Below, one piece after another: positions 8,041-10,812 of a stretch of DNA of 10,812 bases. The notes beneath the pieces are model-generated. The model ran no database searches, was not told the origin of the DNA, and saw only the letters and a program-made list of their open reading frames with translations. Where the stretch lies: positions 1 to 10,812 of the forward strand of contig CAWUIN010000091.1 of the NCBI GenBank assembly GCA_963922535.1, written 5' to 3'. The translations under genes and the position numbers were made by a program. Within the stretch, counting starts at the first letter, position 1. Each line of letters opens with the position of its first letter. The stretch is from Tectiglobus sp963922535 (GTDB lineage Bacteria; Pseudomonadota; Alphaproteobacteria; Rhizobiales; Hyphomicrobiaceae).

Positions 8041-8617
8041 GGTCTGTTGAGCCCTCCAGTGGTTCTGGACTGCTCACTTGCGCGGGATGAACATCGATTG
8101 CGTTTTCCCGGTAATTCTCATTTGGGTGGCTCATGCCAAACCGTTGTTTTGCATATTTATGAATGAACGGAAAATAGGTTCCAGAAGAGTCTATATCTTT
8201 GATATTTGCAAGAAAACTGAAATAATCTCTGAAAAATGGTGCTTTATAGACCCTGTAAATGTGTTTGCGAAACAGCATTTCAGATTTGCTGCCTTTTCTG
8301 GATTGAAGTAGCCACATACATACGAAGTTCAATCTCTCAAGGAAAAGATCAATGTTGGCTTCTTCCTCCGAGCCAATAAAGTTGCCAGGTTTGCCTTGTT
8401 CGCTTAAATCGTCGTTGAAGTAATAATTGTGAGGCCGAACGATCAGATATATGACCTTGAATTCAGAGACTTCATTGAATAACGCTTTATGCAGGCTGTG
8501 TGTTATCTGCATGTTGCGTTGCGCTCTGGTATGTAAATACGCCATAATCGATACGATTAAAGCGATAATCGATATGGCCGCCCGCCAATTCTCTTCAAGT
8601 ATGCTCCCAATATCCAT
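8036..8617 (-). CDS. uncharacterised protein with one N-terminal membrane segment
   Basis: I do not recognise this 193-residue product. One hydrophobic segment near residues 13-27 (AISIIALIVSIMAYL) is followed by a polar, Arg- and His-bearing segment, predicting a single anchor with a cytoplasmic or periplasmic soluble part of about 165 residues. That part is rich in aromatic and basic residues (FRKHIYRVYKAPFFRDYFSF) and has no catalytic motif I can name. The start is supported by AGGAGGGG ten bases before ATG 8617. The gene is AT-richer than its neighbours, which hints at transfer. The last codons (GSTDH, stop) lie in ACTAGTGGTCT-type sequence, the same as the palindrome end, so the tail may have been altered by insertion. 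It lies 136 bp downstream of the YeeE/YedE pair, on the same strand. Confidence 0.75.
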   Translation of the reverse strand: MDIGSILEENWRAAISIIALIVSIMAYLHTRAQRNMQITHSLHKALFNEVSEFKVIYLIVRPHNYYFNDDLSEQGKPGNFIGSEEEANIDLFLERLNFVCMWLLQSRKGSKSEMLFRKHIYRVYKAPFFRDYFSFLANIKDIDSSGTYFPFIHKYAKQRFGMSHPNENYRENAIDVHPAQVSSPEPLEGSTDH

Positions 8618-8753
8618 CGCTTAACGGCCCCTCCTGACATTCCAAAAGACAGCTTTGCCACCATAGCAGCCAAGTGCAAACCGCATTTCCCGCCAAAACA
8701 AGTTGAGCAAATTTTACAACTGTCTTGTCTGTGGCGCTGGTGCTTGAGGCCGC

Positions 8754-9164
8754 TCATCTTGCCTGCAGCAGCCGGGTTGCCAGAATTGCGGCAATAAGGC
8801 CGGCCATGAAAATTAAAACTTCGAACATTCCGGTGCCGATGACCGGTATGGCGCCACCAGGACAAAATCCAGCGATGCCCCAGCCAATACCGAAAATAGA
8901 GGCTCCGACGATTAACTTTGTATCGATAGCGCTGTGTGTCGGAAGGTAAAATTTATCGGCACTGAGTGGCTGGGATCGCAGAAAAACCAGCCGATAACCG
9001 ATTAACGTTGTAATTAACGCACCTCCCATGACAAATGCCAGGCTCGGGTCCCAGGTTCCGGCAATATCGAAAAAATTCAAGACTTTCGCCGGGCTCGCCA
9101 TACCTGATATCATGATGCCGAGACCAAAAATTATGCCTGCCAGAATCGCTGCGATGATCTGCAT
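8754..9164 (-). CDS. YeeE/YedE-family membrane protein, second subunit (PmpB-like)
   Basis: A 136-residue inner-membrane protein of the sulfur-transport (YeeE/YedE, DUF395) family. Seen: GIIFGLGIMISGMASPAKVLNFFDI (10-34) with the GM-x-xPAKV signature, then SLAFVMGGALITTLIGYRLVF, and GWGIAGFCPGGAI (94-106) with conserved Cys101, then a final hydrophobic segment. Four membrane segments are likely. In characterised relatives such as TsuA, conserved Cys residues pass thiosulfate; transport here is inferred, and the substrate is unknown. It is half of a full-length YeeE, paired with the gene just upstream. ATG 9164 is preceded by an excellent AGGAGG site lying inside the upstream gene's last codons, with only 3 bp between stop and start, so the two are almost surely co-translated. 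Confidence 0.88.
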   Translation of the reverse strand: MQIIAAILAGIIFGLGIMISGMASPAKVLNFFDIAGTWDPSLAFVMGGALITTLIGYRLVFLRSQPLSADKFYLPTHSAIDTKLIVGASIFGIGWGIAGFCPGGAIPVIGTGMFEVLIFMAGLIAAILATRLLQAR

Positions 9165-9167
9165 GTT

Positions 9168-9599
9168 TCAGCCTCCTACGATATGGCGTATGACGTAAAC
9201 TGTTATTGCGGTCGTCGCCATGAAAATAAGCGTGGCAGTGAGCGAGCGGGCGGAAAGACGAGCAAGGCCGCACACGCCATGTCCTGAGGTGCACCCTGCA
9301 CCAAGCGTTACGCCAACCCCTACGATTGCACAGCCAACCGCAATTGCCGGCGCCTCCACCGGGACCTGGATCGGCTGTGTTGGAATGTTTGCCATGGTGG
9401 CAATAGTCGGGGCTGCGATCATTCCGGCAATAAACGCAGCCCGCCAAAGCCAGTCCGCTGGGCTGCCTGGCAGCAGCATGCCGGCCAGAATACCGGTAAC
9501 GCCAGCAATACGCCCCAAAAACAGCATAAGAATTATCGCCGAGAAACCGATCAACACCACGCCGATGAGTGAGGCGTAGGGAGTAAATGTCGTCGCCAT
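9168..9599 (-). CDS. YeeE/YedE-family membrane protein, first subunit (PmpA-like)
   Basis: A 143-residue inner-membrane protein, the partner of the gene downstream. The core motif is VGVTLGAGCTSGHGVCGLARLS (95-116), with Cys103 and Cys110, typical of the half that carries the two-cysteine GCTSGHG signature in the YeeE/YedE sulfur-transport family. Four hydrophobic segments fall near 8-28, 53-70, 83-101 and 119-138. ATG 9599 follows GTGGAG at nine-base spacing; a TTG nine codons upstream is less likely. Homologous pairs are often named PmpA-PmpB, and in Agrobacterium and Xylella YeeE-type genes are controlled by the persulfide-sensing repressor BigR with a persulfide dioxygenase. Neither is seen here, so the link to sulfide handling is inference. 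Confidence 0.88.
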   Translation of the reverse strand: MATTFTPYASLIGVVLIGFSAIILMLFLGRIAGVTGILAGMLLPGSPADWLWRAAFIAGMIAAPTIATMANIPTQPIQVPVEAPAIAVGCAIVGVGVTLGAGCTSGHGVCGLARLSARSLTATLIFMATTAITVYVIRHIVGG

Positions 9600-9957
9600 A
9601 TACAACGTCTCCACATGCTGGCTCAATTTATACGCGTGACTGAAATTCAGATTTAAATTTGATGTTTACGGAATTTCAATATTTGTTGGATCGCCGTACC
9701 TTCGGTACCCGAATTGACATCGCTTTCAATCTGTCAACCAAATTTATTGGGAAAGTAGCACCTTTTTGCAATAGACTTTTGACATTCAGCAAACGATAGC
9801 CGCCTGGCCAAATCAGCTCCATCGTAAGCCCCTGTACGTGTCGATGGACCTGTAAGGGCGCCCACAAAAATAAACGCTTCAATTTTTCGAGCCAAAGCTG
9901 CATATTGCGGGCTATTTCTCACTAAAATTGAAGCGTTTATTTTTGTGGGAAACCTAA
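9600..9957. promoter_or_regulatory. intergenic stretch: promoter side of the YeeE/YedE pair, dyads and fold-back
   Basis: About 360 bp between the YeeE/YedE pair and the IS element. Next to the pair, the sequence is AT-rich with an ATTTAAAT core (9651-9658) flanked by GAAATTC and GAATTTC, a plausible operator or promoter for the minus-strand pair. A small dyad GTACC-TTC-GGTAC lies at 9696-9708. The far half holds the perfect 26-bp inverted repeat listed separately. Two overlapping minus-strand frames cover 9676-9994, but neither shows a known motif or a good ribosome site and the fold-back runs through both, so I do not call them genes. Confidence 0.4.
9861..9949. repeat. perfect 26-bp inverted repeat with 37-nt spacer
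   Basis: The arm at 9861-9886 begins CCCACAAAAATAAACGCTTC and ends AATTTT. The arm at 9924-9949 is its exact reverse complement, ending GTTTATTTTTGTGGG. All 26 positions pair, around a 37-nt spacer (9887-9923). It ends 8 bp before the inferred IS left edge. There is no T-run after either arm, so it is not a normal terminator. It could be a very small MITE with 26-bp terminal repeats, an inverted duplication from template switching during insertion, or the paired ends left by a lost element. Confidence 0.85.
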
Positions 9958-10041
9958 GAGCCCGTCCATAAAAATGTTGAGTCATTGGAATCACTTATGA
10001 TTCAATGCCCTTGAAGCAAATTGATTCGGCAGGGGCTTATC

Positions 10042-10509
10042 ATGTGGACTTCGGAAAACAGGGCGTTATATGATCGTTCGACATCACGTTATCCGTCAGA
10101 TGTGACTGACGAAGAATGGGCTTTGATCGAGCCGCATTTGCCGCCTCAACGCAAGGGGCGCAGGCATCCAGCGCCAGACCGTCGGGATGTTCTGGATGCC
10201 ATCCTTTATATCCTCACAACGGGCTGCCAATGGCGCCAGCTGCCAAAGGATTTTCCTTCTAAATCAACGGTTAACAGGTATCTGCTCGATTGGGATTATG
10301 ATGGTGTGCTCGCCAGAATCCATCATGCTCTTTACACAGCAGCCCGCGAAGCGGCCGGTCGAAAGCCGGAACCAACGCTCGCAATTATCGATAGCCAAAG
10401 CGTCAAAACGGCAGAAAAAGGGGGGTGCGCATTGATTCGCCTGGCTACGATGCGGGCAAAAAAATCAAGGGTGATAAACGTCACATCGCAGTCGACACAC
10501 AGGGGCTGA
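10042..10509 (+). CDS. IS5-family transposase, upstream frame (orfA)
   Basis: The first 127 or so residues are the N-terminal half of an IS427-type transposase: RYPSDVTDEEWALIEPHLPP (16-35), DRRDVLDAILYILTTGCQWRQLPKDFP (46-72), then STVNRYLLDWDYDGVL and IIDSQSVKTAEKGG (115-128). Asp117 in IDSQSVK is the first acidic residue of the DDE catalytic triad. ATG 10042 follows AGGGG six bases upstream; a TTG seven codons earlier is also in frame. The frame departs from the family after EKGG, and residues from there to the stop (CALIRLATMRAKK...) are out-of-frame sequence. The genuine continuation is in the -1 frame. Confidence 0.85.
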   Translation: MWTSENRALYDRSTSRYPSDVTDEEWALIEPHLPPQRKGRRHPAPDRRDVLDAILYILTTGCQWRQLPKDFPSKSTVNRYLLDWDYDGVLARIHHALYTAAREAAGRKPEPTLAIIDSQSVKTAEKGGCALIRLATMRAKKSRVINVTSQSTHRG

Positions 10510-10812
10510 TAGTGGGCCTCGTTGTTACGCCAGGCGACATTCAGGACCGTGATGTTGCCGCAGCGTTGCTGACAATGGCGTGCCGCCTATTTCCCTCTAT
10601 AGTCAAAGGTTTAGGCGATGGTGGCTATCAGGGAGCGGCAACCGCTCAGGAAGTGTTCGACGATGCTGGAATTCCACTCGATATCGTCAAACGCAGCGAT
10701 GGCAAGAAGGGCTTTCACGTTCTGCCGAAACGCTGGATTGTCGAGCGCACTTTCGGCTGGCTCGGCCGCTGCCGCAGGCTTACCAAAAACTTCGAAAACC
10801 TAAGGCGCAGGC
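10395..10812 (+). CDS. IS5-family transposase, downstream frame (orfB), partial at window edge
   Basis: This -1 frame is open from 10395 (after a stop at 10392-10394) to the window edge, and supplies the rest of the DDE domain. From 10431 it reads IDSPGYDAGKKIKGDKRHIA, then VVTPGDIQDRD, GLGDGGYQG with the second catalytic Asp, and KRWIVERTFGWLGRCRRL with the catalytic Glu, then NFENLRR at the edge. It has no start codon of its own with a good ribosome site before the conserved region. It should therefore be read as a fusion with orfA, through slippage at the A5G6 run (10415-10425). The last part of the protein and the right terminal repeat lie beyond 10812. Confidence 0.82.

Larger units (their letters stand above)
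9958..10812 (+). mobile_element. IS5-family (IS427-like) insertion sequence, right end outside window
   Basis: The transposase frames listed below, and a left end that appears to start near GAGCCCGTCCATAAAAATG at 9958, mark an IS. The left boundary is estimated, because the right terminal repeat is not in the window for comparison. The leader holds an imperfect dyad CATTGGAATCA / TGATTCAATG (9983-10007), which may be promoter or transposase-binding sequence. The two-frame transposase with an A5G6 run at the junction is a known layout in IS427-group elements. Whether this copy is active depends on the frame junction and on the missing right end. Confidence 0.7.

Noticed and set aside
9676..9994. 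Two overlapping minus-strand frames beside the IS
   Set aside because: No known motif or good ribosome site; the perfect fold-back runs through both and the longer one crosses the IS edge.
10618..10803. Plus-strand frame starting MVAIRERQ
   Set aside because: It is out of frame with the DDE transposase domain that covers the same bases.
1..10812. CRISPR array, toxin-antitoxin pair or anti-phage operon
   Set aside because: No regularly spaced repeats, and none of the credible genes carries defence-system motifs.

Overview
The window looks like chromosome from an alphaproteobacterium of the Hyphomicrobiales (Rhizobiales), plausibly near Brucellaceae. This is an inference from protein style: a rhizobial-type MaeB malic enzyme fused to a phosphotransacetylase-like domain, a GGT with the TSH nucleophile motif, a two-gene YeeE/YedE pair, and an IS5-family (IS427-like) transposase. 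No marker fixes the genus.

Layout. Positions 1-64 are the 3' part of a tRNA-Leu(UAA). Just after it lies a short, apparently decayed integrase N-terminus (about 139-270), then roughly 440 bp with no convincing gene. Next come a divergent pair, cystathionine beta-lyase (metC, minus) and a CaiB/BaiF CoA-transferase (plus), sharing a short promoter region with two small inverted repeats. After a 357-bp spacer follow maeB and ggt, both plus strand and 109 bp apart. From the other direction come three minus-strand genes: two small YeeE/YedE membrane proteins with a 3-bp gap between them, then a one-TM protein of unknown function. This set converges on ggt. Between the convergent genes sits a 175-bp imperfect palindrome (7866-8040) whose ACTAGT ends supply the TAG stop codons of both flanking genes. 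The right end holds a perfect 26-bp inverted repeat with a 37-nt loop (9861-9949) and the left part of an IS5-family element, cut by the window edge and split into two reading frames.

How it fits together. The metabolic genes form a core-metabolism block: methionine biosynthesis, acyl-CoA chemistry, malate to pyruvate, and periplasmic glutathione breakdown. Sulfur is a loose common thread (MetC, GGT, YeeE/YedE), but the sequence shows no shared regulation. I found no convincing undescribed multi-gene system. The most unusual content is structural: the palindrome that ends two genes, the perfect fold-back beside the IS, and the tRNA-proximal integrase scrap.
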